From positions 186,001 through 250,000 of the forward strand of contig NZ_JBKKJT010000006.1 of assembly GCF_046614675.1 (NCBI RefSeq): a stretch of 64,000 nt of DNA. Direction: 5' to 3'. This DNA comes from Chryseobacterium cupriresistens. GTDB taxonomy: Bacteria > Bacteroidota > Bacteroidia > Flavobacteriales > Weeksellaceae. How positions within the stretch are numbered: the first letter of the stretch is position 1; the number at the start of each line of letters is the position of its first letter. A program made the position numbers and the translations under genes. Positions 35,590-43,662 of the stretch are shown here, piece after piece. The notes beneath the pieces are model-generated. The model was not told the DNA's origin. It made no database searches and saw only the letters and a list, made by a program, of their open reading frames with translations.

Positions 35590-36456
35590 TTAAGGCATCT
35601 TCCTTACTTCGTTAAGATAGTTCCTGATATCATGCTCCAACTTTGAAGGGTACATACAATGAAGCTTTTCTGCCAGTGAAGTTCCCAGCTCATGAACCAC
35701 ATCTGCATAGGCAAACAATGCATTCCAGTTTTCTTCAATATCGCTGCCGGAGAAAGTTTTTTCCACTTTATTCCATAAATCAGATGAGAGATATTTTTTG
35801 AAGAGTCTTCCGTGTTTATTGGTTGTGATATTATTCCAGTCATGATTTTCGGCAATATACCATTCAATCAAAGGGACAAGATAATCTGTACGCAGGATAT
35901 TTTCAGACATAAATTTGGCGTAAAAAATGTCTCCGCGTTTCAGGCATTTTGCAACATAAGTTGTATCCCACCAGAAGTCATTCATCCGCTGCTGAAATTC
36001 TTTTTCTGTCGGCTGCTGAATCATTATTGACTGATAGGTAGGCGGTTTCATACCATTGGTCAGGTTATCTTTATCTATTAAAACTTTATAGCCAACATCC
36101 CAATCTTCGGGAAGGTTTTCCTGATTGATTTCTTCAATAAATTCCGATACCTGATAAAGCTTAAAATCCACTTTTACATGATCTTTATATAAGACCATTT
36201 TCATAGCATGCTTTCCGTCAAAAACACGATCATCTTCTTCAATCATGGAAATGGGTTCACCAAAAAGGCTGATCCATTTATTTTCCGACTCATAGGATGA
36301 TCTGTTACCAAAAACAAGCTCCACATCAAGATCACTAAAATCATCTACCGGAGCGTAAGGGTTTACCAATGAGCTGGTCAGGAGAACAGCCCGGATATCA
36401 GGATTGTTTTCAGACCATTGGATAATCTGTTTCAGTTTTTCCTCCCTTGCATTCAT
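35590..36456 (-). CDS. ANT(6)-type aminoglycoside 6-adenylyltransferase (AadS-like)
   Basis: 288 aa. The nucleotidyltransferase motif LTSSLVNPYAPVDDFSDLDVELVF (here LTSSLVNP and DFSDLDVELVF) carries the two metal-binding Asp residues. VLYKDHVKVDFKLY provides the third acid. The helical C-terminal domain has DFWWDTTYVAKCLKRGDIFYAKF, here DFWWDTTYVAK, and RTDYLVPLIEWYI. Relatives such as AadS adenylate streptomycin. Many chromosomal copies in Chryseobacterium confer little resistance, so a phenotype cannot be inferred. It is 6 bp downstream of the 133-residue gene. Confidence 0.86.
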   Translation of the reverse strand: MNAREEKLKQIIQWSENNPDIRAVLLTSSLVNPYAPVDDFSDLDVELVFGNRSSYESENKWISLFGEPISMIEEDDRVFDGKHAMKMVLYKDHVKVDFKLYQVSEFIEEINQENLPEDWDVGYKVLIDKDNLTNGMKPPTYQSIMIQQPTEKEFQQRMNDFWWDTTYVAKCLKRGDIFYAKFMSENILRTDYLVPLIEWYIAENHDWNNITTNKHGRLFKKYLSSDLWNKVEKTFSGSDIEENWNALFAYADVVHELGTSLAEKLHCMYPSKLEHDIRNYLNEVRKMP

Positions 36457-36462
36457 ACTTAC

Positions 36463-36864
36463 TTAATAAGACTCTGATATTTTGACGCGATACACATCAG
36501 AAGAGTTTCTTTTAATTGATTCTACAAAAAAACCTCCTTCCTCAGGAATAACTTCTTTCAGATCAAAACTTTTGCAGTCTTTTGGCAGCCCGGAAAAGAT
36601 CAGGGTAAACCAAAAGTCTTTCATAAAGGGAACCGGTGTCCAGTATGGAGAAATTGAAATGTTTTCCGCATGAATCATTTTGCTTCTATGCTCAGACTGA
36701 TTGTCAAAAAGATAGGTTGAATGCCAGATTCTGATCAGGTTTCCTAAGAATGGTGATGCCGGAAAGCAACAGTGTACAATAACCTGCCTCTCCTCTTCTG
36801 TTTTCGCCTGAAGAGATTCAAGGATTTCCTTGGCAATGACTGGTTTTACAATTACTTCTTCCAC
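36463..36864 (-). CDS. Hypothetical protein, 133 aa
   Basis: No family recognised. It is soluble with a Trp- and Pro-containing middle (RIWHSTYLFDN, ISPYWTPVPFMKDFWFTLIFSGLPKDC). It precedes the ANT(6)-like gene by 6 bp and is almost certainly in the same transcript. The fold and role are unknown; a small-molecule-binding or stress protein is only a guess. Confidence 0.65.
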   Translation of the reverse strand: MEEVIVKPVIAKEILESLQAKTEEERQVIVHCCFPASPFLGNLIRIWHSTYLFDNQSEHRSKMIHAENISISPYWTPVPFMKDFWFTLIFSGLPKDCKSFDLKEVIPEEGGFFVESIKRNSSDVYRVKISESY

Positions 36865-36882
36865 CTTTTTATGAGTAATAGG

Positions 36883-36921
36883 TAATGAGCAATAAATAAT
36901 AGGATTACTTATTGCTCATTA
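36883..36921. repeat. 13-bp perfect inverted repeat
   Basis: TAATGAGCAATAA (36883-36895) and TTATTGCTCATTA (36909-36921) flank 13 bp. It lies between mqo and the upstream hypothetical gene and is made from the same TGAGTAAT-like units seen at 26173. It may act as a weak mRNA 3'-end hairpin. Confidence 0.6.
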
Positions 36922-36927
36922 TGGATG

Positions 36928-38433
36928 TTAATATTCTAATTCTAATTTTTCTTTGGTGTAATTTCTTACTTCCCGGGTCAGTTCAGGGTTATCAGCCAGT
37001 TTTTGACCATAGGAAGGAACCATTTCAAGCAGCTTTCCTTTCCATTCTCCATGCAGTTTTTCAGGGAAGCATTTTTCCAGCACATTCAGCATGGCATATA
37101 CTGCTGTGGATGCACCCGGTGAAGCTCCCAGCAGAGAAGCAATCGTTCCGCTCTTGTTTACGACCACCTCAGTTCCGAATTCCAGTTTACCACCTTCTTT
37201 TTCATCTTTTTTGATGATCTGAACTCTCTGTCCTGCTACTTTCAGTTCCCAGTCTTCTTCTTTAGCATCTTTGATAAATTCTCTCAAATGCTGCATTCTC
37301 TGAGACTTTGTCATGGCAACCTGCTGAATCAGATATTTTGTAAGCGGAATATTATGCCACCATGCCCCAAAAAGTGACCTTAAATTCTTCGTATTTACAC
37401 TTTCAGGAAGGTCAAGATAACTTCCTTCTCTTAAAAATTTGGTTGAGAATCCTGCAAAAGGTCCGAAAAGAAGCGCTTTTTTCCCATCGATAATCCTAAG
37501 ATCAAGGTGTGGAACAGACATTGGCGGAGCATCTACCGTAGCCTGAGTATATACTTTAGCATGGTGCTTTTCCACCAGTTCCTGATTATGACTTACCAGC
37601 CACTGCCCTGAAACCGGGAAGCCTCCGTATCCTTCACTTTCTTTAATATCTGAGCTGTCCAGTAGGGGAAGCGCGTATCCTCCCGCACCGATAAATACAA
37701 AATCTGCTACCACTTCCTGTTTGTGGCTATGGATTCTGTCTTTCACTTTCATTTCCCATGTACCGTTTTCTCTAGGGCTGATATCTTTTACTTCGTGGTA
37801 TAAGAAAACCTCAACATTAGAATCTTCCAGAAGATGTCTTCCCATTTTTCTCGTCAATGTTCCGAAGTTTACATCTGTTCCCATATCCATCTTCGTTGCA
37901 GCCATTACTTCAGACTGATTTCGTTTACTCATCACCAGAGGAATCCATTCTTTCAGTTTCTCATGATCTGTAGAAAATTCCATTCCTGAAAAAAGAACAG
38001 ACTCTGCCATTTTATCGTGGCGTTTTTTAAGGTATTCAGCATCTTTTTCTCCGAATACAAGGCTCATATGAGCACAGGAATTGATAAATTCTTTAGGCTC
38101 ACGGATATATCCTTTGGTAATCAGATAGGACCAGAATTGTTTTGAAATTTCAAACTGCTCTGCAATGCTTTCGGCTTTGGTAATATCAATAGATCCGTCC
38201 GGTTTTTCAGGGGTATAGTTTAGCTCACAAAAAGCGGAGTGGCCTGTTCCGGCGTTGTTCCATGCAGCTGTACTTTCTTTGGCAAATCTTCCGAGTCTTT
38301 CGAAGATAGCGATTTCAAGATTTGGATCAAATTCATGAAGCAGCGTTGCTAAAGTGGCGCTCATGATTCCGCCGCCTATCAGTACAACGTCGTATTTAGG
38401 TTTCGGTGTTCTGCTTGTAAGCGATTGTGACAT
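36928..38433 (-). CDS. mqo: Malate:quinone oxidoreductase
   Basis: A peripheral membrane FAD enzyme of the TCA cycle that oxidises malate to oxaloacetate and reduces quinone. 501 aa, the usual length. The FAD motif is VVLIGGGIMSATLATLLHE (about 15-33). Typical MQO blocks follow: WNNAGTGHSAFCELNYTP, GMEFSTDHEKLKEWIPLVM, GGYALPLLDSS, LLFGPFAGFSTKFL and, near the end, LGASPGASTAVYAMLNVL. It stands alone, with about 255 bp upstream to the gpsA terminator. Confidence 0.96.
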   Translation of the reverse strand: MSQSLTSRTPKPKYDVVLIGGGIMSATLATLLHEFDPNLEIAIFERLGRFAKESTAAWNNAGTGHSAFCELNYTPEKPDGSIDITKAESIAEQFEISKQFWSYLITKGYIREPKEFINSCAHMSLVFGEKDAEYLKKRHDKMAESVLFSGMEFSTDHEKLKEWIPLVMSKRNQSEVMAATKMDMGTDVNFGTLTRKMGRHLLEDSNVEVFLYHEVKDISPRENGTWEMKVKDRIHSHKQEVVADFVFIGAGGYALPLLDSSDIKESEGYGGFPVSGQWLVSHNQELVEKHHAKVYTQATVDAPPMSVPHLDLRIIDGKKALLFGPFAGFSTKFLREGSYLDLPESVNTKNLRSLFGAWWHNIPLTKYLIQQVAMTKSQRMQHLREFIKDAKEEDWELKVAGQRVQIIKKDEKEGGKLEFGTEVVVNKSGTIASLLGASPGASTAVYAMLNVLEKCFPEKLHGEWKGKLLEMVPSYGQKLADNPELTREVRNYTKEKLELEY

Positions 38434-38618
38434 AATTTTAAAATTTTACTTCAAATTTCGGGAAAAGTTTTAAAAATCTGCACGATTTAATCCGTTATTT
38501 TTTTGTTCAAAAGACTTCTTGAGTACACAACAAAAAACCATGGAAAATTTCAATAAAGTACCATTGAAATGATTGATAATATAAAATAGCAGTACGGGTC
38601 GCTGCCAGGATTAGTCAA

Positions 38619-38653
38619 TAAAAAAACTTAAGCATTTACTGCCTAAGTTTTTC
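38619..38653 (-). terminator. Intrinsic terminator of gpsA
   Basis: On the minus strand AAACTTAGGCA and TGCTTAAGTTT form a stem around GTAAA and are followed by a T-run. It lies about 40 bp after the gpsA stop. The 185 bp between it and the mqo start show no gene. Confidence 0.8.
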
Positions 38654-38689
38654 TATGTATGTTTAACGAGCTTTTATTCCAGCTCCATT

Positions 38690-39730
38690 TTAATTCAATT
38701 TTGCAGTCAGTTTTTTAAACTGTTTTTCAGCATTTTTACCTTCATACAAAATAGCATATACCGTATCAATAATCGGGAGTTTAAGATTTTTCTGTTTCGC
38801 TGTTTTATAAATGGAATCTGCAGCATAATATCCTTCCGCCACCATATTCATGGATTGAATGGCAGACTTCACGGTATATCCTTTTCCGATCAGGTTTCCA
38901 AGGTTTCTGTTTCTTGAGAAAAGTGAATACGCCGTTACCAAAAGGTCACCTAGATAGGCACTTTCGTTCACATCTCTTGGTGCTTCGTAAATAGCTTCAA
39001 GGAAAGTTTCCATTTCACGGATTGCGTTGGAAACAAATACTGCGGTAAAGTTATCTCCATATCCTAATCCACTGGCAATTCCTGCTCCTATTGCAAAAAT
39101 GTTCTTAAGGATTGCACTGTATTCATTTCCTAAAATATCTTTACTCGTATGCACTTTGATGAAATCTGAACTGAATATTCCTTCAAGTTTTTCAGCGGTT
39201 TCATCTTCTACTGCTGCAATCGTAAGATAAGAAAGTCTTTCCATGGCTACCTCTTCGGCATGACAAGGTCCTGCAATAACAGCCTGGTTTCTGAAACCAA
39301 TTTTAAATTCATCACGCAGATAATGCGCCACCACATCATTTACTTTTGGAATAATTCCTTTAATTGCAGAGATAAAGATTTTATCTGAGTAATCACAGGT
39401 CATCTTATCCAGAGTATCGGACAGGTAAATAGACGGTGTTGCCAGCACAATAACATCACAGGCAGATACCAGCTCGTTAATATCTGTTGTCAGTTTTAAA
39501 CTTTTAAGATTAAAATGTGCCGCCGTAAGATAGGTTGGGTTATGCCCGCGCAGCTCGATAGCTCCTTTTACAAATTCATTTCTTACGCACCAGTGTACAA
39601 CTTTACAGTTTTCAACAAGCATTTTTACGATAGCGGTTGCAAAACTTCCGCTTCCTACAACTCCTACAGAAATATCCTTTTTATTCTTTTTTGGATTCGA
39701 AGATGCTGAAATAATTTTCTTTTTAGCCAT
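38690..39730 (-). CDS. gpsA: NAD(P)-dependent glycerol-3-phosphate dehydrogenase
   Basis: About 346 aa from the ATG at 39730 (MAKKK); an upstream extension to 39802 lacks coding character. It makes sn-glycerol 3-phosphate from dihydroxyacetone phosphate for phospholipids. The cofactor motif is VGVVGSGSFATAIVKML. IAGPCHAEEVAM is the family signature, and the catalytic Lys is in YSAILKNIFAIGAGIASGLGYGDN, here YSAILKNIFAIG and SGLGYGDN. The C-terminal domain is complete. It is divergent from the M23 peptidase gene. Confidence 0.94.
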   Translation of the reverse strand: MAKKKIISASSNPKKNKKDISVGVVGSGSFATAIVKMLVENCKVVHWCVRNEFVKGAIELRGHNPTYLTAAHFNLKSLKLTTDINELVSACDVIVLATPSIYLSDTLDKMTCDYSDKIFISAIKGIIPKVNDVVAHYLRDEFKIGFRNQAVIAGPCHAEEVAMERLSYLTIAAVEDETAEKLEGIFSSDFIKVHTSKDILGNEYSAILKNIFAIGAGIASGLGYGDNFTAVFVSNAIREMETFLEAIYEAPRDVNESAYLGDLLVTAYSLFSRNRNLGNLIGKGYTVKSAIQSMNMVAEGYYAADSIYKTAKQKNLKLPIIDTVYAILYEGKNAEKQFKKLTAKLN

Positions 39731-39908
39731 AATTGGAATGTGAACTGCAAAGATATTAAAACAAAGACGTAACGCGGGCTTTGAAACTATGATAAAAGCC
39801 ATTTTCTGAAAAAATTAACACTTCAACACAATTAAATAGTTAATTAGCCGTTAAATACAGAAAAAACTGAATTTTAAATAAAAATAACTCACAAAACTTA
39901 TTTTTATT

Positions 39909-39916
39909 TAAATTTG
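39909..39916 (+). promoter_or_regulatory. -7 box of the M23 peptidase gene
   Basis: TAAATTTG matches TAnnTTTG and lies 39 bp before the ATG at 39956. It also rules out the alternative start at 39914. Confidence 0.5.
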
Positions 39917-39955
39917 CAGCTTCAAAACCGTTTTAAACTGACTAAGAGAAGAAAT

Positions 39956-40981
39956 ATGAAAAAATTTCTAAGCAGCAAGAAGAACGTAAACATTCTCCTG
40001 GGAGGACTTTTACTAGTAGTTTTTGCACAGGGTATCTTCATTGCCAAGCTCTTTTCTGAGAGAGATGACAAAACCTACGAAGTGAACCTTGTAAAAATAA
40101 ACACTGAAAAAGACAGTGTAGATTATCTAAAAATGAAAACTGATCTTACTCTTGTAGATCAGACTGTTGCCCAGCTCAACTCTTTCCTGAAGTCCAAAGA
40201 CATTACCAACGAAAAGCTGATGATGCTCAGCCAGGACAGTATTTCAAATTCTATTTATCTTTCCAAGCAGGCTAACCGATACAGCCAGTATCTGATGGAT
40301 CTTCAGAAAAAACTGATGCAGGTTCCTCTAGGAATGCCTACTGACGGCTATATTTCGTCCAATTTCGGGATAAGAAAAAATCCTATCCCGTTCAAAACTG
40401 TTTTTGCTTCGGTAAAATCTGGTGCAGCGACTGAGACAAAGCCAGCTGCCGTTACAGCAGCAAAACCTGAAGTAAAAGCCGAACCCGTTGAGAAAATTGT
40501 AGAGCTTACTGACAGCTATGGAAATAAAAGAGAAGTAAAAGTAATGGTTACCCCAAAAGCGGCTCCTGTAGCTGCTGCTCCAGCTCCTTCTACAACGAAA
40601 ACTGTTGCGGGTAATACTGCAAAAACTACCATTGCTGAAAAAAACAATCCACCTGCTGAAGCTGATCAGATGCAGTTTCATAAAGGACTGGATATTGCTG
40701 TGGCCTATGGTTCCGATGTAAGAGCCGCCGCTGCCGGAACAGTCATTTTCTCCGGACAAAAAGGAGGCTATGGAAACTGTGTAATTGTTTCTCACGGAAA
40801 CGGACTGGCCACACTATACGGACATTTATCTGAACTTGTTGCTAAGGTGAATGATAAAGTAAAAGTAGGCCAGGTCATTGCGAAATCCGGAAATTCAGGG
40901 CGTTCTACAGGACCTCATCTGCATTATGAAGTACACAAAAACAATACTCCGATTAACCCGAAATTGTTTATGAATCTATAA
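39956..40981 (+). CDS. M23 family peptidoglycan endopeptidase
   Basis: About 341 aa. A membrane anchor (about 12-32, ILLGGLLLVVFAQGIFIAKLF) is followed by a coiled region, a Pro/Ala/Lys-rich linker (about 155-235, with KPAAVTAAKPEVKAEP and AAPVAAAPAPS) and an M23 (LytM) domain at the C-terminus. Zinc ligands are in FHKGLDIAVAYG (H-x(6)-D) and GPHLHYEVH. A fragment of the domain start (TDGYISSNFGIRKNPI) is separated from the rest by the Ala-rich insertion of about 75 residues. This is unusual: the linker interrupts the LytM domain. It probably cleaves cross-links in the wall during growth or division. Confidence 0.9.
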   Translation: MKKFLSSKKNVNILLGGLLLVVFAQGIFIAKLFSERDDKTYEVNLVKINTEKDSVDYLKMKTDLTLVDQTVAQLNSFLKSKDITNEKLMMLSQDSISNSIYLSKQANRYSQYLMDLQKKLMQVPLGMPTDGYISSNFGIRKNPIPFKTVFASVKSGAATETKPAAVTAAKPEVKAEPVEKIVELTDSYGNKREVKVMVTPKAAPVAAAPAPSTTKTVAGNTAKTTIAEKNNPPAEADQMQFHKGLDIAVAYGSDVRAAAAGTVIFSGQKGGYGNCVIVSHGNGLATLYGHLSELVAKVNDKVKVGQVIAKSGNSGRSTGPHLHYEVHKNNTPINPKLFMNL

Positions 40982-40986
40982 AAAGA

Positions 40987-41012
40987 AAACTGTCTTATGA
41001 GAGGCAGTTTTT
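40987..41012 (+). terminator. Intrinsic terminator
   Basis: AACTGTCT and AGGCAGTT with one wobble pair, followed by TTTTT. It follows the M23 stop. The 240 bp to the next terminator hold only short CACGAA-type direct repeats (41053-41090) and no gene. Confidence 0.75.
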
Positions 41013-41253
41013 TGGTTTTAAAAATTAAAGTATTCATTTAGAGGTCTTTTTTAAACACGAAGAGCACGAATATAACGAATCACGAATATAATTCTCATGA
41101 TCATAGATCTTCAAAATCTATAAAATCTGCGAGAGAATATTTTAATTCAAAGTTTTTAATTTGCTTTCTTTTGATTCTAAGGAGGCAAAGTTGGAATCAG
41201 CAAGCTGATTTAATGAAGCTTAAGGATATTTTCATTGTTAATTCTTATGATAT

Positions 41254-41286
41254 AAAAAAACAGCTGCATTGGCAGCTGTTTTTTTA
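41254..41286 (-). terminator. Intrinsic terminator (bidirectional)
   Basis: AAACAGCTGC-ATTG-GCAGCTGTTT has flanking A- and T-runs. It ends the MBL-like gene on the minus strand. Confidence 0.88.
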
Positions 41287-42456
41287 CTTTAAGATTTTAA
41301 GCGTTCCTTTCGGATGGGTGAATGTACCGTCCGGACCTGCAATATTTGAATACACGATATTTTTATTATAATCCTGAATATGGGTTACATTGAAACCAAG
41401 GTGCGGCTCATGCCAGTATACCATAAAAACATTTTTTGCTACTTCTACTGCAGTATATTCTACAGTGTCCGTACTGTTTTTTGAACTTCCTTCTGTTCCT
41501 GTAAACGTCATGGTTTTGTTATCTTTAAAATCAAGAATGAATTTAACTTCTCCAAAGTCCACTTCCACTTTACTTCCGATTGCCGGATAGGGTGATTTAA
41601 GATCCCAGTCCATTTCTTTAAGATAAACCTTTACTCCCATTTCAAGTTCTTCTTTTCCTGGCAGATCAGGGTATTTTTTTACCATAAAATCTACAATTGC
41701 AGATGTAGTTTTGTTCTCTGTTACTGCCTGCCTGTAATTTTCCAGATAGCTTTTCACAAAATCAAGAGATTGTGGTGATGTGGAAAGTTCTGCAAAATGA
41801 GAAGGAATAACTTTTTCCGGTTTCAAACCTTTCATAGCATCAATCTGCCCGATCCATTGATCAATGGCTTTTACATTCTGAGTGTCCGCCATCCAGAGAT
41901 GTGAGCCTACAGAAACCGAAATCCCGCCGGCAATGGTTTTAATGGAAGGAATCCACAGAAAACTGTGTGCCGGATCTTCCGGGTTTTGTCTGATTTCAAT
42001 TTTATTTCCTTCAAGATCAGGAATTGAAGTAACTGCTTCAGGAATTATAATTTCCGATGGTGCATCTGCCTTCAACTGTGGTTTCCACACTCCCATTTTA
42101 TCATCTTTTGAAGCTGATATAAGATAAGCAGTCTGTGCCGTTGAGATAATTTTAGCATTAGGAAAAGCTTTTCTAATCACATCCAATCCAAAATAAAAAT
42201 CCGGATCACTGTGAGAAATAAAAACGGTTTTCAGGTTCTTTCCTGTTGCTTTTATTTCTTTTACCAGCTGTTCTGCATACTGTTTCTGAAACTGGGCATC
42301 TACAAGTATCGCATCTTTATCTCCATAAATAATGGTAGACGTAATAGGAAAAATAGCTTTGGCTCCCGGATTATAAACTTTCACTTTGAGATTCCCTGCA
42401 AATATGCTGATGAATCCCAAAAGTGCTAATACCGACCATAATTTTTTTTGTATCAT
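41284..42456 (-). CDS. Exported MBL-fold protein with altered metal site
   Basis: 390 aa with a signal peptide (about 1-19). The metallo-beta-lactamase fold is clear (DAILVDAQF, KTVFISHSDPDFYFGLDV, SVGSHLWMADTQ, VIPSHFAELS). The first metal motif normally reads HxHxDH, but here it is His-Ser-Asp-Pro-Asp-Phe, so two ligand positions differ. Either one metal is kept or the chemistry has changed. About 100 residues of helical C-terminus and a final beta unit (FILDFKDNKTMTFTGTEGS) follow. The substrate is unknown. The neighbouring NAD(P)-binding gene lies 17 bp upstream. Confidence 0.82.
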   Translation of the reverse strand: MIQKKLWSVLALLGFISIFAGNLKVKVYNPGAKAIFPITSTIIYGDKDAILVDAQFQKQYAEQLVKEIKATGKNLKTVFISHSDPDFYFGLDVIRKAFPNAKIISTAQTAYLISASKDDKMGVWKPQLKADAPSEIIIPEAVTSIPDLEGNKIEIRQNPEDPAHSFLWIPSIKTIAGGISVSVGSHLWMADTQNVKAIDQWIGQIDAMKGLKPEKVIPSHFAELSTSPQSLDFVKSYLENYRQAVTENKTTSAIVDFMVKKYPDLPGKEELEMGVKVYLKEMDWDLKSPYPAIGSKVEVDFGEVKFILDFKDNKTMTFTGTEGSSKNSTDTVEYTAVEVAKNVFMVYWHEPHLGFNVTHIQDYNKNIVYSNIAGPDGTFTHPKGTLKILK

Positions 42457-42473
42457 TTTTGTTCTTTTATAGA

Positions 42474-43127
42474 TTAGTAAGCTGCTGTGAAACGTTCACG
42501 GATGTGATTGTTCTGTTCCAATTCATCTACCAGCACTACCGCTACATCTTCTACAGAAAGACGGCTTCTTCCGTTTTCATCAAATACCGGAGTTTCCAGT
42601 GAAGTTCTGTATTTTCCTGTTCTTTCTCCTACATTAGCCTGATTCATTTCGATAGCAGGGCTGAAGAATGTCCAATCCAACGTATTATTCTCTTTGATCT
42701 TGTTTAAATAATCTCTTGCCGCTGTTGCCCCTGGTTTGTAAGCTTCCGGGAAATCAGGAGTATCTACAATCTGTACGTTATCCGGTGTGTAAAGGCTTCC
42801 TGCTCCACCTACTACAATCAGTCTTTTTACTCCCGACTGTTCTACAGCTTTTTCAATGTTCTCGGAACCGTTTAAAAAATCGTTGTAAAGGTTAGGGTTG
42901 GTCCATCCTGCATTGAATGTACTGATTACGGCATCGCTTCCTTTCAATGCCTCAGCCAGTTCGTTTACATTGTTTACATCAACACTTTTTGCAGTTACAT
43001 TTTCCTGTGTTTTCACTTTTGATGCATCTCTTACCAATGCTTCTACAGCATATCCTCTGTCTGCTAATTCTGATACTACGTGTGCTCCTACAAATCCTGT
43101 TGCACCGATTACTGCTACTTTTTTCAT
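42474..43127 (-). CDS. NAD(P)H-binding, NmrA/YwnB-like protein
   Basis: 217 aa, an atypical SDR with cofactor motif VIGATGFVGAHVVSELADRG (about 5-24) and VIVVGG-type core LIVVGGAGSLYTPD. There is no catalytic Tyr-x-x-x-Lys, so it may sense or reduce small quinone-like compounds. A 19-bp operator (43150-43168) lies 23 bp upstream of the ATG, matching one in front of the Rrf2 gene. This pairing resembles B. subtilis ywnA/ywnB as I remember it. It is probably repressed by the Rrf2 protein. Confidence 0.88.
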   Translation of the reverse strand: MKKVAVIGATGFVGAHVVSELADRGYAVEALVRDASKVKTQENVTAKSVDVNNVNELAEALKGSDAVISTFNAGWTNPNLYNDFLNGSENIEKAVEQSGVKRLIVVGGAGSLYTPDNVQIVDTPDFPEAYKPGATAARDYLNKIKENNTLDWTFFSPAIEMNQANVGERTGKYRTSLETPVFDENGRSRLSVEDVAVVLVDELEQNNHIRERFTAAY

Positions 43128-43149
43128 AATGTTTTATTTTTAATTAAAT

Positions 43150-43168
43150 TGTAATAAATTTTGTTACA
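43150..43168. promoter_or_regulatory. Candidate Rrf2 operator, copy 1
   Basis: TGTAATAAATTTTGTTACA, imperfectly palindromic, lies just upstream of the NmrA-like gene. Together with the next three bases it is the exact reverse complement of 43629-43650. Confidence 0.75.
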
Positions 43169-43186
43169 TTTAAGGCTAAAAAATTT

Positions 43187-43597
43187 TTATTCAAACTGGT
43201 CAGTGAATTCCTGTAATGACTTGTCTCCTAAAAAGTTTACCACCAATTGATCTGTTTCTTCAAATAATGTATTTAAATGATTGTTGATCTCTTTTCCAAC
43301 ACTGCATGCCGGATTGGGATTCTGATTTTTTTTACCTAATACTTCTGTATTTTTTACTGCTTTATAGATCTCGGAAATAGTGATCGTTTCAGCATTCTTT
43401 GCAAGCTGGCTTCCTCCCTCTTTTCCCTGTCTGCTGATAATAAGGCCTGCTTCTCTCAATACGCTGATCTCCTTTCGGATAATCACCGGATTCACATTGA
43501 TACTACCGGCCATCCAGTCAGAAGTAAGCCACTCCTGAGGACTTTTCGCCAATAATGTCATAATATGTACTGCCGTAGCAAATCTTGTATTGTTCAT
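43187..43597 (-). CDS. Rrf2 family transcriptional regulator
   Basis: About 136 aa from the ATG at 43597. A winged HTH occupies the N-terminus (RFATAVHIMTLLA, SINVNPVIIRKEISVLREAGLI, ISRQGKEGGSQLAK). Only one Cys is in the C-terminal part (NPACSVGKE), so it does not hold the three-Cys Fe-S site of IscR; a redox thiol switch as in YwnA-type members is possible. Identical operators lie before this gene and before the next, so autoregulation and control of the NmrA-like gene are likely. Confidence 0.88.
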   Translation of the reverse strand: MNNTRFATAVHIMTLLAKSPQEWLTSDWMAGSINVNPVIIRKEISVLREAGLIISRQGKEGGSQLAKNAETITISEIYKAVKNTEVLGKKNQNPNPACSVGKEINNHLNTLFEETDQLVVNFLGDKSLQEFTDQFE

Positions 43598-43631
43598 TGT
43601 AATTACAGGGCAAAGATACACATTTTTTAAA

Positions 43632-43650
43632 TGTAACAAAATTTATTACA
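43632..43650. promoter_or_regulatory. Candidate Rrf2 operator, copy 2
   Basis: TGTAACAAAATTTATTACA, the exact reverse complement of the copy at 43150-43168, lies 35 bp upstream of the Rrf2 ATG. Confidence 0.75.
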
Positions 43651-43662
43651 GTTAAATTTTTC

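Noticed and set aside
41041..41170. Small regulatory RNA
   Set aside because: Only CACGAA-type direct repeats; no stable fold or promoter seen.
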